From Chryseobacterium arthrosphaerae (GTDB taxonomy: Bacteria > Bacteroidota > Bacteroidia > Flavobacteriales > Weeksellaceae): a DNA stretch of 64,000 nt. The notes under the pieces were generated by a model that saw only the letters and a program-made list of their open reading frames with translations, ran no database searches and was not told where the DNA came from. A program made the translations under genes and the position numbers. Location: assembly GCF_001684965.1 (NCBI RefSeq), contig NZ_MAYG01000001.1:2852001-2916000 (forward strand), read 5' to 3'. Below are positions 7,884-16,599 of this stretch, piece by piece (the first letter of the stretch is position 1; each line of letters opens with the position of its first letter).

Positions 7884-9641
7884 TTAGTTGTTGATTCTGA
7901 TCTGGTAAGGCATTTCCATTTTTACTTCAGCCTGCAGTTTCTTATCTGTGATCTGTTGTAAGATCTCATAATTGGATTTTCCAATTTTATTTTTAATGAT
8001 TCTCGCAGAAACATCCTCTTCATTCAGATCTTTGAACAGCTGCTCAAACGGCGACATTTTCTTAGGATAACCTTCTACGTGGTAAGATTTCAATCCTGCT
8101 TTCTGAGCGGCAAACTTTACTGCGTCATTCAATGTTCCCAGTTCATCCACCAGACCAATCTGCTTGGCACGGACTCCGCTCCATACTCTACCGCCTCCTA
8201 CACTATCAATCTGCTCGAAAGTTTGCTTTCTGTTTTGAGTAACGAAGTGTACAAACCTTTTATACGTTCCCTCCACACTTCTCGTCATCATATTCACTCC
8301 ATAAGGTGTCACCCCGTTCAATCCTGAATAATACATAGAATTGGCATTGGTAGCCACCACATCTGCACGGATTCCGTTTTTGTTGGCAATATCCTTATAA
8401 TAAGGCAATACTCCGAAAACTCCTATGGAACCGGTAAGCGTATTAGGTTCTGAATAAATTTTATCAGCTGCCATAGCCACATAATATCCTCCTGACGCTG
8501 CATAATCACCGAAAGAAACAACCAAAGGCTTTTTCTTTTTCAGTTGCTGCAATTCAAATAAGATCTCATCTGAAGCATTGGCACTTCCACCCGGAGAATT
8601 GATCCTGAAGATCACAGCCTTCACTTTATCATCTTCCTGAAGCTTCTTGATGTATTTCACATACTTCTCTGCGTGAATATCATTATAGCCGTCTCCGTTA
8701 TTAATAGATCCGGAAGCATACAGCACTGCCACTTTTTCACCGGATTTATCATCATCAGCATAAGAACTGATATAATTAGCCAATGAAATTTTATTCAGTT
8801 TCTCTTTATCCTTCAGGCTTAATTTAGTCTTAAGAAGATTTTCGTATTCGGACTTCTGGATCAGCTTATCCGCAAGTTTATATTTCAATCCCTGTTCAGG
8901 AATCATTCCGTATAAACTGTCAACAATTGTTCTGAACTGAGCAGTATCAATCTTTCTTGAAGCAGCCATCTTATAAGAGGTATTTTTCCAAAGGTCATTC
9001 AAGAGCGTACTCAACTGCTCTTTATTTTCAGGAGAAATATCATTTCTTAAAAAAGGTTCTACAGCCGATTTGAATTTACCGTGACGGATCACTTCAATCC
9101 CGATTCCGTATTTATCAGCAAAATCCTTAAAAAATGTAACCTCAGTAGAAAGTCCCTTCAGTTCGATACCTCCTGCAGGGTGCAGATAATACTGGTCAGC
9201 TACTGATCCCAGATAGTATGCAGACTGAGATACACCGTTTCCGTAAGCATACACAAATTTTCCGCTTTTTTTGAAATCTTCAATAGCATTTCTAAGGTCA
9301 TCAATCTGAGTAAGACCTGCATTCAGATCATCAGCTTCAATACTTATCCCTTTAATATTATCATCGGTTTTCGCTTTGTTAATTGCTTCCAGGACATCAT
9401 ACAGAAGAACATTTTTGTTCTGACTGCCTATATTAAACAGTCCCATTTCCTCCTCGGTAGGGCTGTCTATGATATTTGTCTTTAAATTAATCGTAAGAAC
9501 CGAATTCTTTTTTACCACCACAGACTTTTCATTCCCCATAGAACTAAACACAAGCATCATAATGAAAAAGATGAAAAAAACAGCGCAAAGTAGGAGTATT
9601 GCTACTATATTTGCTAAAACATTTTTAAAAAAGCTTCTCAT
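7884..9641 (-). CDS. sppA: signal peptide peptidase SppA, 67K type
   Basis: 585 residues, membrane-anchored serine protease that degrades cleaved signal peptides. One N-terminal transmembrane helix (about 10-35) is followed by two ClpP-like domains as in the double-length E. coli type. The likely catalytic dyad is K191 in KFKSAVEPFLR and S383 in DYAASGGYYVAM; the SPGGSA segment (349-354) precedes the Ser. The start is 20 bp from the divergent folK start, so the two promoters must overlap each other or the coding ends. Confidence 0.94.
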   Translation of the reverse strand: MRSFFKNVLANIVAILLLCAVFFIFFIMMLVFSSMGNEKSVVVKKNSVLTINLKTNIIDSPTEEEMGLFNIGSQNKNVLLYDVLEAINKAKTDDNIKGISIEADDLNAGLTQIDDLRNAIEDFKKSGKFVYAYGNGVSQSAYYLGSVADQYYLHPAGGIELKGLSTEVTFFKDFADKYGIGIEVIRHGKFKSAVEPFLRNDISPENKEQLSTLLNDLWKNTSYKMAASRKIDTAQFRTIVDSLYGMIPEQGLKYKLADKLIQKSEYENLLKTKLSLKDKEKLNKISLANYISSYADDDKSGEKVAVLYASGSINNGDGYNDIHAEKYVKYIKKLQEDDKVKAVIFRINSPGGSANASDEILFELQQLKKKKPLVVSFGDYAASGGYYVAMAADKIYSEPNTLTGSIGVFGVLPYYKDIANKNGIRADVVATNANSMYYSGLNGVTPYGVNMMTRSVEGTYKRFVHFVTQNRKQTFEQIDSVGGGRVWSGVRAKQIGLVDELGTLNDAVKFAAQKAGLKSYHVEGYPKKMSPFEQLFKDLNEEDVSARIIKNKIGKSNYEILQQITDKKLQAEVKMEMPYQIRINN

Positions 9642-9661
9642 AAATCAATCAATTTTCCAAT

Positions 9662-10078
9662 ATGTCGCAGCAAAAGGTAGTTTTGTTACTAGGAAGTAAC
9701 CTCGGAGAGCAAAAAAAAAATATTGACCTTGCATTACAGAAAATACGTGATGCCGGAAACAAAATATCACAAACCAGCGAATATTTAATGTCTGATCCCG
9801 TAGAATTTGCCAGTTCCAATATTTTTTGTAATATTGCAACAATAATATTCACGCATCTTTCACCAATTCAACTGCTTGATTGTATTAAGAATATTGAAGT
9901 TGAAATGGGAAGAATTAATGATTCAAAGGTATCCGGAGGTTATACTGACAGGATTATAGATATTGATATCATTAAGTATAATGAATTAAATTTTATATCA
10001 GAAAGATTAGAAATCCCTCATAAAAAGCATCTTTTTGAAAGGGATTTTTCCAGAGTATTATTAAAGGATTTTATATAA
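9662..10078 (+). CDS. folK: 2-amino-4-hydroxy-6-hydroxymethyldihydropteridine diphosphokinase
   Basis: Folate pathway: pyrophosphorylates 6-hydroxymethyl-dihydropterin. 138 residues, slightly short for the family. Seen: LLGSNLGEQKKNIDLAL near the N-terminus, the FCNIATIIF strand, and TDRIIDIDIIKYN, which holds the two metal-binding aspartates (D-x-D). FolB of the same pathway lies at 57180, not in the same operon. AT-rich compared with the genes around it. Confidence 0.9.
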   Translation: MSQQKVVLLLGSNLGEQKKNIDLALQKIRDAGNKISQTSEYLMSDPVEFASSNIFCNIATIIFTHLSPIQLLDCIKNIEVEMGRINDSKVSGGYTDRIIDIDIIKYNELNFISERLEIPHKKHLFERDFSRVLLKDFI

Positions 10079-10095
10079 AACATAAAACATATTGT

Positions 10096-11211
10096 ATGAA
10101 ATTAGGTTTATTATTATTGGCTACAACATTGCCGATTGCCGCTTTCGCACAGAACAGCAGCACTACAGTAAACTCTTCTACCGAGTATCCTAACACATTC
10201 TCATCGGGATCAGCTAACGTACAAACTTTCGACAACAAATCCAGACGCTTCAGAGACTGGTCTATTTCTGTTGGAGGAGGTCCTGCATTTATGGTACATT
10301 CTGACCTGAAGTCTATTCGTAAAGATAAGACCAACTGGGGATATAATGCTTACGTAAGTGTAGATAAGCAGATCACACATGCATTCGCTTTAAGCGTAAT
10401 GTATATGCGAGGAGAAACAAAACAGACGGCACAACTTCCAGGCGCTGCAGGTCAGACATCAGGAATTGCTACTGCTACCACACAATTCGATAATATATCT
10501 TTATTGGGAGATATCAATTTCTCGAACCTTTTCAGAAGAGTTGATAACCACTCTCCATACAGATGGGCTTTCCACGGATATATGGGTATCGGTGTGCAGG
10601 GATTCAGAACTTCATTGCATGATAATGATCAATTCAGATGGAGTAACGTTCCAAGAAGAACTCCTTTATTCATTAAGCAGGACATTGATATCAACTCTAT
10701 CTTCTATCAGGGAGGTATAGGGATCAAATACAATGTTTCCAAACTTATTGACATTGAAGCAAGAACCATGTACATCATCAGTGGTGATGATGAATTTGAT
10801 GGTGGCGGATGGGCAGATCCTAACGATTATGACACTTCTACCCCAGGTTCAAAATACAATATGCTGAACGCAAGAAGATCAGACAATGCATGGACAGTAA
10901 GTTTAGGGTTATCTTTCAAATTAGGAAAACACCCTTCTCACCTGGCATGGCATGATCCGCTTCAGGAAGCATATTACAGAACAAACGTCTTAGAAAATGC
11001 CTCAACTGATTTTGTGGTTTGCGAAAAAGGTGATGCAGATAATGACGGAGTATGTGATGACTGGGACAGACAGCTTGATACTCCTGCAGGAGCAAGAGTA
11101 GACGGAGCCGGAGTTGCTTTGGATATGGACCTTGACGGTGTTATTGACCTTTATGATAAATGTGTAACAGTACCTGGACCTGTTGAAAACAACGGATGTC
11201 CGGTGAAATAA
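10096..11211 (+). CDS. outer-membrane barrel protein with TSP3 repeats, no OmpA domain
   Basis: 371 residues. Signal peptide MKLGLLLLATTLPIAAFAQ, an outer-membrane beta-barrel of about 270 residues with alternating aromatic strands, then two thrombospondin type 3 calcium-type repeats (DADNDGVCDDWDRQ and DMDLDGVIDLYDKC). It stops at ENNGCPVK, exactly where the two paralogues downstream continue into an OmpA peptidoglycan-binding domain. First of three tandem paralogues; it is the most divergent in the barrel. Probably an OprF/OmpA-type surface protein without the cell-wall anchor. Confidence 0.82.
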   Translation: MKLGLLLLATTLPIAAFAQNSSTTVNSSTEYPNTFSSGSANVQTFDNKSRRFRDWSISVGGGPAFMVHSDLKSIRKDKTNWGYNAYVSVDKQITHAFALSVMYMRGETKQTAQLPGAAGQTSGIATATTQFDNISLLGDINFSNLFRRVDNHSPYRWAFHGYMGIGVQGFRTSLHDNDQFRWSNVPRRTPLFIKQDIDINSIFYQGGIGIKYNVSKLIDIEARTMYIISGDDEFDGGGWADPNDYDTSTPGSKYNMLNARRSDNAWTVSLGLSFKLGKHPSHLAWHDPLQEAYYRTNVLENASTDFVVCEKGDADNDGVCDDWDRQLDTPAGARVDGAGVALDMDLDGVIDLYDKCVTVPGPVENNGCPVK

Positions 11212-11256
11212 TACCACTCATTTTCTTTAAGAAAAAAAATCAAATAATAATACACG

Positions 11257-12320
11257 ATGAAATTAAGTTTAGCAATTGTTGCTTTAACTTTGGCTTTCCC
11301 TGCCTTAAGTTATGCACAAGACTCAACGGCAGTTTCCACCGGAGGATATCCCAATACATTCTCATCAGGATCTGCCAATGTTTCCCCATTCACCAATCAA
11401 TCCAAGAGATTTAATGACTGGTCTGTATCAGTAGGAGCTGGTGTTCCGCTTCTTCAGTCAGCAGATTTAACGTCTATCAAAAATGGTAACGGTAAAAATC
11501 TTTTCGGATATTCTGCATATATAAGTATTGATAAAGCAATTACCCATGCTTTCGGAATCAATTTACAATATGACAGAGGTGAAACCAGACAGGGATGGTT
11601 CAATACCAAAGATGCAGCACCTGATGCTTCTGCAATAGCTGGTAGAACTCAGTATGATGCCATCTCTTTATTAGGGGATGTTAACTTTTCTAATCTGTTA
11701 AGAAGAGTTGATAACCATTCTCCTTACAGATGGGCACTTCACGGTTATGCAGGTATTGGTACTATCGCTTACAGAGCTTATCAGAAAACAAGCCAGGGTC
11801 AGCAGTTAATGACTGAAATAAAACCTTTCCAATTAGGTTCATTATTCATGCAGGCTGGTGCCGGTTTGAAATTTAAAGTCAACAGAAGAATCGACATTGA
11901 AGGTAGATTGATGTATGTTGTAACCGGTGACGATGAATTCGACGGAGGCGGTGATGCGTACAGTGCTGTCAATAAACGTTCTGAGCAGGTTTCTGACAAC
12001 TTCTTCAACGCAACTTTAGGTCTTTCCTTAAAATTAGGAAAACATGAGTCTCACTTAATGTGGCATGACCCGTTACAGGAAATCTATTACAAACTGGATG
12101 TACTGGCTAACAAAAACCAGGATATCGAAGTATGTAAGAAAGGAGATGCTGATAACGACGGAGTGTGTGACGATTGGGACAGACAGCTTGATACTCCTGC
12201 AGGTGCAAGAGTGGATGGTGCCGGAGTTGCTCTTGACACAGACCTTGATGGCGTAATTGACCTTTACGACAAATGTGTAACAGTACCAGGACCTGTTGAA
12301 AACAACGGATGCCCGGTAGA
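11257..12320 (+). repeat. direct repeat copy 1 (OmpA paralogue 2 barrel/TSP3 region)
   Basis: Repeated at 12994-14057, offset 1737 bp. Differences are scattered in the first 380 bases. From 11636 to 12272 (637 bp) I found no difference from 13373-14009 on line-by-line reading. Similarity ends abruptly after the shared CPV codons. Confidence 0.9.
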
Positions 12321-12783
12321 GAAAAAAGATAATAATCAGACTGCAGTAGAAGTAGAGAAAACTCTTAAAGATATCTACTTTAACTTCAACAAAGCTACGA
12401 TCAGACCTGAATCTAACAGTAAGCTTGATCTTGCAGCTTCCATCATCAAGGAAAATGGAGGAAACTATCTGCTTACAGGACATACCGACATCAAAGGAAA
12501 TGCAGCTTACAATCTTAGACTCTCTAAAGAAAGAGCGGCCGCTGTAGTAGGCGCTTTAGAAAACAGAGGAGTCAGTGAAAATGTACTGAAATCAAGAGGG
12601 GTAGGTTCTGCAGAGGCTACTATCCCGGCTTCAGCTTCTGATGCGGAAAGAATGGCAGACAGAAAAGTTACTGTAAAGTTCATAGAAAGTTCACAATGGG
12701 ATGCGATCCAAAAGAAAGATTATGAAGATGCTCCTGTGAAAAAAACGGTAAAAAAAGGACCGGCTAAGAAAAAGAAAAAATAA
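11257..12783 (+). CDS. OmpA/OprF-type outer-membrane protein (paralogue 2)
   Basis: 508 residues: signal peptide (to about SYAQD), N-terminal outer-membrane barrel (about 25-275), two TSP3 repeats (about 295-345), then an OmpA-family peptidoglycan-binding domain (about 367-475) with IYFNFNKATIRPESNSKLD, LTGHTDIKGNAAYNLRLSKE and RMADRKVTVKF. The tail is strongly basic and ends in KKKKK. Links the outer membrane to peptidoglycan. Bases 11257-12320 are nearly the same as 12994-14057, while the OmpA domains differ. Confidence 0.92.
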   Translation: MKLSLAIVALTLAFPALSYAQDSTAVSTGGYPNTFSSGSANVSPFTNQSKRFNDWSVSVGAGVPLLQSADLTSIKNGNGKNLFGYSAYISIDKAITHAFGINLQYDRGETRQGWFNTKDAAPDASAIAGRTQYDAISLLGDVNFSNLLRRVDNHSPYRWALHGYAGIGTIAYRAYQKTSQGQQLMTEIKPFQLGSLFMQAGAGLKFKVNRRIDIEGRLMYVVTGDDEFDGGGDAYSAVNKRSEQVSDNFFNATLGLSLKLGKHESHLMWHDPLQEIYYKLDVLANKNQDIEVCKKGDADNDGVCDDWDRQLDTPAGARVDGAGVALDTDLDGVIDLYDKCVTVPGPVENNGCPVEKKDNNQTAVEVEKTLKDIYFNFNKATIRPESNSKLDLAASIIKENGGNYLLTGHTDIKGNAAYNLRLSKERAAAVVGALENRGVSENVLKSRGVGSAEATIPASASDAERMADRKVTVKFIESSQWDAIQKKDYEDAPVKKTVKKGPAKKKKK

Positions 12784-12798
12784 TCAATATAACCCTTT

Positions 12799-12832
12799 AA
12801 ACCGGAAAGAATTTGTCTTTTCGGTTTATTTT
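12799..12832 (+). terminator. terminator after OmpA paralogue 2
   Basis: Inverted repeat AAACCGGAAAG / CTTTTCGGTTT (one mismatch) followed by a run of T residues, 16 bp after the stop codon. Confidence 0.75.
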
Positions 12833-12993
12833 TTTTCTACTACGAAATTTTTTACATACCTTTATATCATTTTCAGGGCAATACGTATTGATTAAATTGA
12901 ATATCAGAACTATTGTTTTGAAAAATATTATACAAAAATCACTTTTTAACGTAAAAAATCATTTAAAATAACTTAACTAAAAAAAATAACACT

Positions 12994-14057
12994 ATGAAAT
13001 TAAGTTTAGCAATTGTTGCTTTAGCTTTGGCTATTCCTACTGCCAGCTATGCACAAGACTCAACGGCAGTTTCAAATGGAGCGTATCCCAATACATTTTC
13101 TTCTGGGTCTGCCAATGTTTCCCCATTCACCAATCAATCCAAGAGATTTAACGATTGGTCAATTTCTGCCGGGGTTGGTGTTCCACTTCTTCAGTCTGCA
13201 GATTTAACGTCTATCAAAAATGGTAACGGTAAAAACCTTTTCGGATATTCTGCTTATGTAAGTATTGATAAAGCAATTACCCATGCTTTCGGAATCAATT
13301 TACAATATGACAGAGGTGAAACCAGACAAGGATGGTTCAATACCAAAGATGCAGCACCTGATGCTTCTGCAGTAGCTGGTAGAACTCAGTATGATGCCAT
13401 CTCTTTATTAGGGGATGTTAACTTTTCTAATCTGTTAAGAAGAGTTGATAACCATTCTCCTTACAGATGGGCACTTCACGGTTATGCAGGTATTGGTACT
13501 ATCGCTTACAGAGCTTATCAGAAAACAAGCCAGGGTCAGCAGTTAATGACTGAAATAAAACCTTTCCAATTAGGTTCATTATTCATGCAGGCTGGTGCCG
13601 GTTTGAAATTTAAAGTCAACAGAAGAATCGACATTGAAGGTAGATTGATGTATGTTGTAACCGGTGACGATGAATTCGACGGAGGCGGTGATGCGTACAG
13701 TGCTGTCAATAAACGTTCTGAGCAGGTTTCTGACAACTTCTTCAACGCAACTTTAGGTCTTTCCTTAAAATTAGGAAAACATGAGTCTCACTTAATGTGG
13801 CATGACCCGTTACAGGAAATCTATTACAAACTGGATGTACTGGCTAACAAAAACCAGGATATCGAAGTATGTAAGAAAGGAGATGCTGATAACGACGGAG
13901 TGTGTGACGATTGGGACAGACAGCTTGATACTCCTGCAGGTGCAAGAGTGGATGGTGCCGGAGTTGCTCTTGACACAGACCTTGATGGCGTAATTGACCT
14001 TTACGACAAGTGTGTAACAGTACCAGGACCTGTTGAAAACAACGGATGCCCGGTAGC
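12994..14057 (+). repeat. direct repeat copy 2 (OmpA paralogue 3 barrel/TSP3 region)
   Basis: Second copy of the repeat that starts at 11257. A single base differs in the last 680 bases (14010 G versus 12273 A). The 5' third holds more differences, including changes in the signal peptide. Confidence 0.9.
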
Positions 14058-14430
14058 TACAACAGGACCAGTAGTAGAAACAGAAACTAAACTGGAAGGA
14101 ATTGAGTTTGACTTAAATTCTGACAGAATCTTACCTTCAAATACTCCAATCCTGAACAATGCTGTAAACTATATCAATTCTTCAAATGGTTCTTACAGCG
14201 TAATCGGTGCCACTGATACAAGAGGTACTGATGCATACAACCAGAAACTATCTGAAAGAAGAGCCAACAACGTTAAGAACTATCTGATCAAAAACGGGGT
14301 TCAGTCTGGTAAAATCAACGCTATCGGTAAAGGTGAAAAAGACCTTAAATACCCTGAGTGTGAACCGGCAACAAAATGTCCTGAATGGAAAAACAGAGCA
14401 AACAGAAGAGTATACTTCGAAGCTAAATAA
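12994..14430 (+). CDS. OmpA/OprF-type outer-membrane protein (paralogue 3)
   Basis: 478 residues, same plan as the gene before it: signal peptide, barrel, two TSP3 repeats, OmpA domain (about 366-478). The barrel and TSP3 part is almost identical to paralogue 2. The OmpA domain is different: IEFDLNSDRILPSNTPILNN, ATDTRGTDAYNQKLSERRAN and WKNRANRRVYFEAK, with an extra pair of Cys (PECEPATKCPEW). It has its own upstream region of 210 bp and its own terminator, so it can be expressed apart from paralogue 2. Confidence 0.92.
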   Translation: MKLSLAIVALALAIPTASYAQDSTAVSNGAYPNTFSSGSANVSPFTNQSKRFNDWSISAGVGVPLLQSADLTSIKNGNGKNLFGYSAYVSIDKAITHAFGINLQYDRGETRQGWFNTKDAAPDASAVAGRTQYDAISLLGDVNFSNLLRRVDNHSPYRWALHGYAGIGTIAYRAYQKTSQGQQLMTEIKPFQLGSLFMQAGAGLKFKVNRRIDIEGRLMYVVTGDDEFDGGGDAYSAVNKRSEQVSDNFFNATLGLSLKLGKHESHLMWHDPLQEIYYKLDVLANKNQDIEVCKKGDADNDGVCDDWDRQLDTPAGARVDGAGVALDTDLDGVIDLYDKCVTVPGPVENNGCPVATTGPVVETETKLEGIEFDLNSDRILPSNTPILNNAVNYINSSNGSYSVIGATDTRGTDAYNQKLSERRANNVKNYLIKNGVQSGKINAIGKGEKDLKYPECEPATKCPEWKNRANRRVYFEAK

Positions 14431-14453
14431 TAAACTTATTAATTTATTATATG

Positions 14454-14480
14454 AAAGTCACGCACTGCGTGGCTTTTTTT
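14454..14480 (+). terminator. terminator after OmpA paralogue 3
   Basis: Hairpin AAAGTCACGCA / TGCGTGGCTTT (one G-T pair) followed by seven T residues. Confidence 0.75.
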
Positions 14481-14508
14481 GTTGTCATACTTTCCTTATT
14501 TTTACAAC

Positions 14509-16416
14509 ATGATTTCTCCACAGGATTTTCAAAAACTAAAATATGATACTCTTAAGTATTTCTGGGGCTATACCGGCTTCAGGGATTCTCAGGAAGAAAT
14601 CATCGATGCTGTCATCAAAGAAAAAGATACATTGGTCCTGTTACCTACAGGGGCAGGAAAATCATTATGCTATCAGCTACCGGCCTTGTTGAAAGAAGGA
14701 ACCTGTCTGGTAGTCTCTCCCCTGCTGGCTCTCATGAAAGATCAGGTAAACCAGCTTAAGTTCAGAGGCATAGAAGCAGAATATCTATCTTCCGAACTTG
14801 ATGAATATGATGCCGAAGATATTTATAACCGCTGCAAGGAAGGACTCACAAAATTACTTTATATTTCTCCTGAAAGATTGACCAATACTCAGTTTCTTCA
14901 GAACATACAAGATATTCAGCTCTCGTTTATAGCAGTAGATGAAGCCCACTGTATCTCAGAGTGGGGGCAGGATTTCCGTCCGAGTTATCAGAATATCAAA
15001 GGGTTCAGAAGTAATAATCCTGAAATTCCTTGTCTGGCTCTGACGGCAACCGCAACTCCCAAAGTATTGGATGAGATTAAAAACAAACTGGAGCTGAGAA
15101 ATCCATCTGTTTTTCAGAAAAGTTTTAAAAGAAACAATATCAGAATTTTCACAGAAGAAGTTTCTGATAAATTCCAACGTGTTTTCGATATTTTAAAATA
15201 TAATAACGACTCCGGAATTGTATATGTGAGAACCCGGAAAGAAGCGGAACAGCTGTCAGAATTTCTGAAAAAAAATCAGCTGAAAAATGTGGATTATTTC
15301 CATGCCGGACTGACCACTAAAGAGAAAAATGCAAAACAAAATCTCTGGAATAACAGCGACAATCACGTTCTGATCTCAACCAATGCTTTTGGAATGGGAA
15401 TTGACAAAGACAATGTACGTTTCGTTATTCACTATTCTCCTGCTGCCTCCCTGGAAAATTATTATCAGGAGATCGGAAGATCCGGAAGAGACGGAAAAGA
15501 AAGTTTTGCGTTTATGCTCTGGAATAAACAGGAGCTATTGAATTTTGATCAGATCTTAAAAAATCAGATTCCCAACAAGGCAGAATTTCTGAAAATAATC
15601 AGTTATCTCTACTCTATTTTCCAGGTTGCAGAATTCGAGCTTCCGGAGAAAACTTTCCAGTTGAACATCAACGGTATTCAGAATTTCACAAGATTGTCGA
15701 AGGCAAAAATCAGTAATGTCCTGAATTTCCTTCATAATCAGGAAATCATCTATTATAATGACAACAAGAGTTTATCTTCGTTGGAACTGTTCATTAAGTC
15801 GGATGAAATAGATCAGCTGCCACAGAAAGATGCTTATTTTATAGAGCTTTTATTTCGTACCGTATCTGGACTTACCACTCATAAAGTGATGTTCAGTGAA
15901 CAGCAGGTGAGCAATAAGATCAATGTCAGCACTCCCCTGATCAAAGAGCGTCTGAAGGAACTTCAGCAAAAAAATTATCTTGAATATATCGACGGTGCAC
16001 TGTCTAGTATAAAGTTTCTGAAACCCCGTGATGAAAGAGCTGTCCATAGTGCTTACTGGAAGTTGTTTGAGCATATTCAAAGAAATAAAATCCAGAAATG
16101 GGAAGAAATGAAGTTTTATACAGAGAACAACAGTTACTGCAAAATGAAGCTCATTCTCGCTTATTTTGGAGAAAAAAACTCAAAAAACTGTGGCCACTGC
16201 TCTGTTTGTGAAAAGAATAAACAATCTATTTTCGGAAAGAATATTTCCCAGCAGATCATCAATCTGTTGGCAAAAAAACCTTCCACTATCGAAGAACTTT
16301 CTATACAGCTGAGTTATCATTCTAAAGAAAATATTCTGGAAAACCTGATCTTCCTTTTGGATTCGGGGAAAGTAAGAATGCTGAATTTCAGAACTTATAT
16401 GCTTAATCATGAGTAA
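14509..16416 (+). CDS. recQ: RecQ-type ATP-dependent DNA helicase
   Basis: 3'-to-5' DNA helicase of recombination and repair, 635 residues from the ATG at 14509. An in-frame ATG 30 bp upstream lies next to the preceding terminator and adds no conserved residues. Seen: motif 0 GYTGFRDSQEEII, Walker A LPTGAGKSLCYQLPA, DEAHCISEWGQDFRPSY, LTATATPKV, motif VI QEIGRSGRDG, then a zinc-binding RQC region with CKMKLILAYFGE, CGHCSVC. The C-terminal segment is short and no HRDC domain is obvious. Several Bacteroidetes carry more than one RecQ, so the gene name is by family. Confidence 0.92.
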   Translation: MISPQDFQKLKYDTLKYFWGYTGFRDSQEEIIDAVIKEKDTLVLLPTGAGKSLCYQLPALLKEGTCLVVSPLLALMKDQVNQLKFRGIEAEYLSSELDEYDAEDIYNRCKEGLTKLLYISPERLTNTQFLQNIQDIQLSFIAVDEAHCISEWGQDFRPSYQNIKGFRSNNPEIPCLALTATATPKVLDEIKNKLELRNPSVFQKSFKRNNIRIFTEEVSDKFQRVFDILKYNNDSGIVYVRTRKEAEQLSEFLKKNQLKNVDYFHAGLTTKEKNAKQNLWNNSDNHVLISTNAFGMGIDKDNVRFVIHYSPAASLENYYQEIGRSGRDGKESFAFMLWNKQELLNFDQILKNQIPNKAEFLKIISYLYSIFQVAEFELPEKTFQLNINGIQNFTRLSKAKISNVLNFLHNQEIIYYNDNKSLSSLELFIKSDEIDQLPQKDAYFIELLFRTVSGLTTHKVMFSEQQVSNKINVSTPLIKERLKELQQKNYLEYIDGALSSIKFLKPRDERAVHSAYWKLFEHIQRNKIQKWEEMKFYTENNSYCKMKLILAYFGEKNSKNCGHCSVCEKNKQSIFGKNISQQIINLLAKKPSTIEELSIQLSYHSKENILENLIFLLDSGKVRMLNFRTYMLNHE

Positions 16417-16460
16417 TGAGTGATGAATGATGAATGATGAGTGATGAGTAATGGGTAATA
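16408..16460 (+). repeat. degenerate 7-bp simple repeat (TGATGAA/TAATGAG type)
   Basis: Starts in the last codons of recQ and continues as units such as TGAGTGATGAATGATGAATG. Low-complexity tract of slipped-strand origin; no coding role seen. Confidence 0.7.
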
Positions 16461-16587
16461 AGAAGCAGAGCTCAACCAGGTATTGAAGCCTGATATTTTC
16501 ATTCACAAGATACACTTTTCAAACACTCCTGCCCTCAAACCCTCTCACTCTCTGGCTCAGCCATCTTTCTACGTCAAATCAAAAACT

Positions 16588-16595
16588 TATCTTTG
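16588..16595 (+). promoter_or_regulatory. -7 promoter element directly before fmt
   Basis: TATCTTTG ends only 4 bp before the ATG at 16600; a weak -33 (TTTC at 16566-16569) lies 18 bp upstream of it. The transcript would start at or next to the ATG, so fmt mRNA may be leaderless. It also rules out the in-frame start at 16483. Confidence 0.5.
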
Positions 16596-16599
16596 CATT

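Noticed and set aside
9645..9852. Two minus-strand ORFs over the folK start
   Set aside because: Shadows in the divergent sppA/folK junction; folK has clear family motifs on the other strand.
12073..12483. 136-codon minus-strand ORF over the OmpA paralogue 2
   Set aside because: Antisense shadow of the strongly biased coding frame of the outer-membrane gene; no promoter, no homology-like motifs.
11257..14057. Direct repeats considered as a transposon or IS
   Set aside because: No transposase, no terminal inverted repeats; the repeats are coding parts of paralogous genes.
16408..16460. ATGA-rich repeat considered as part of a CRISPR-like array
   Set aside because: Units are 7 bp with no spacers of constant length; simple slipped-strand repeat.
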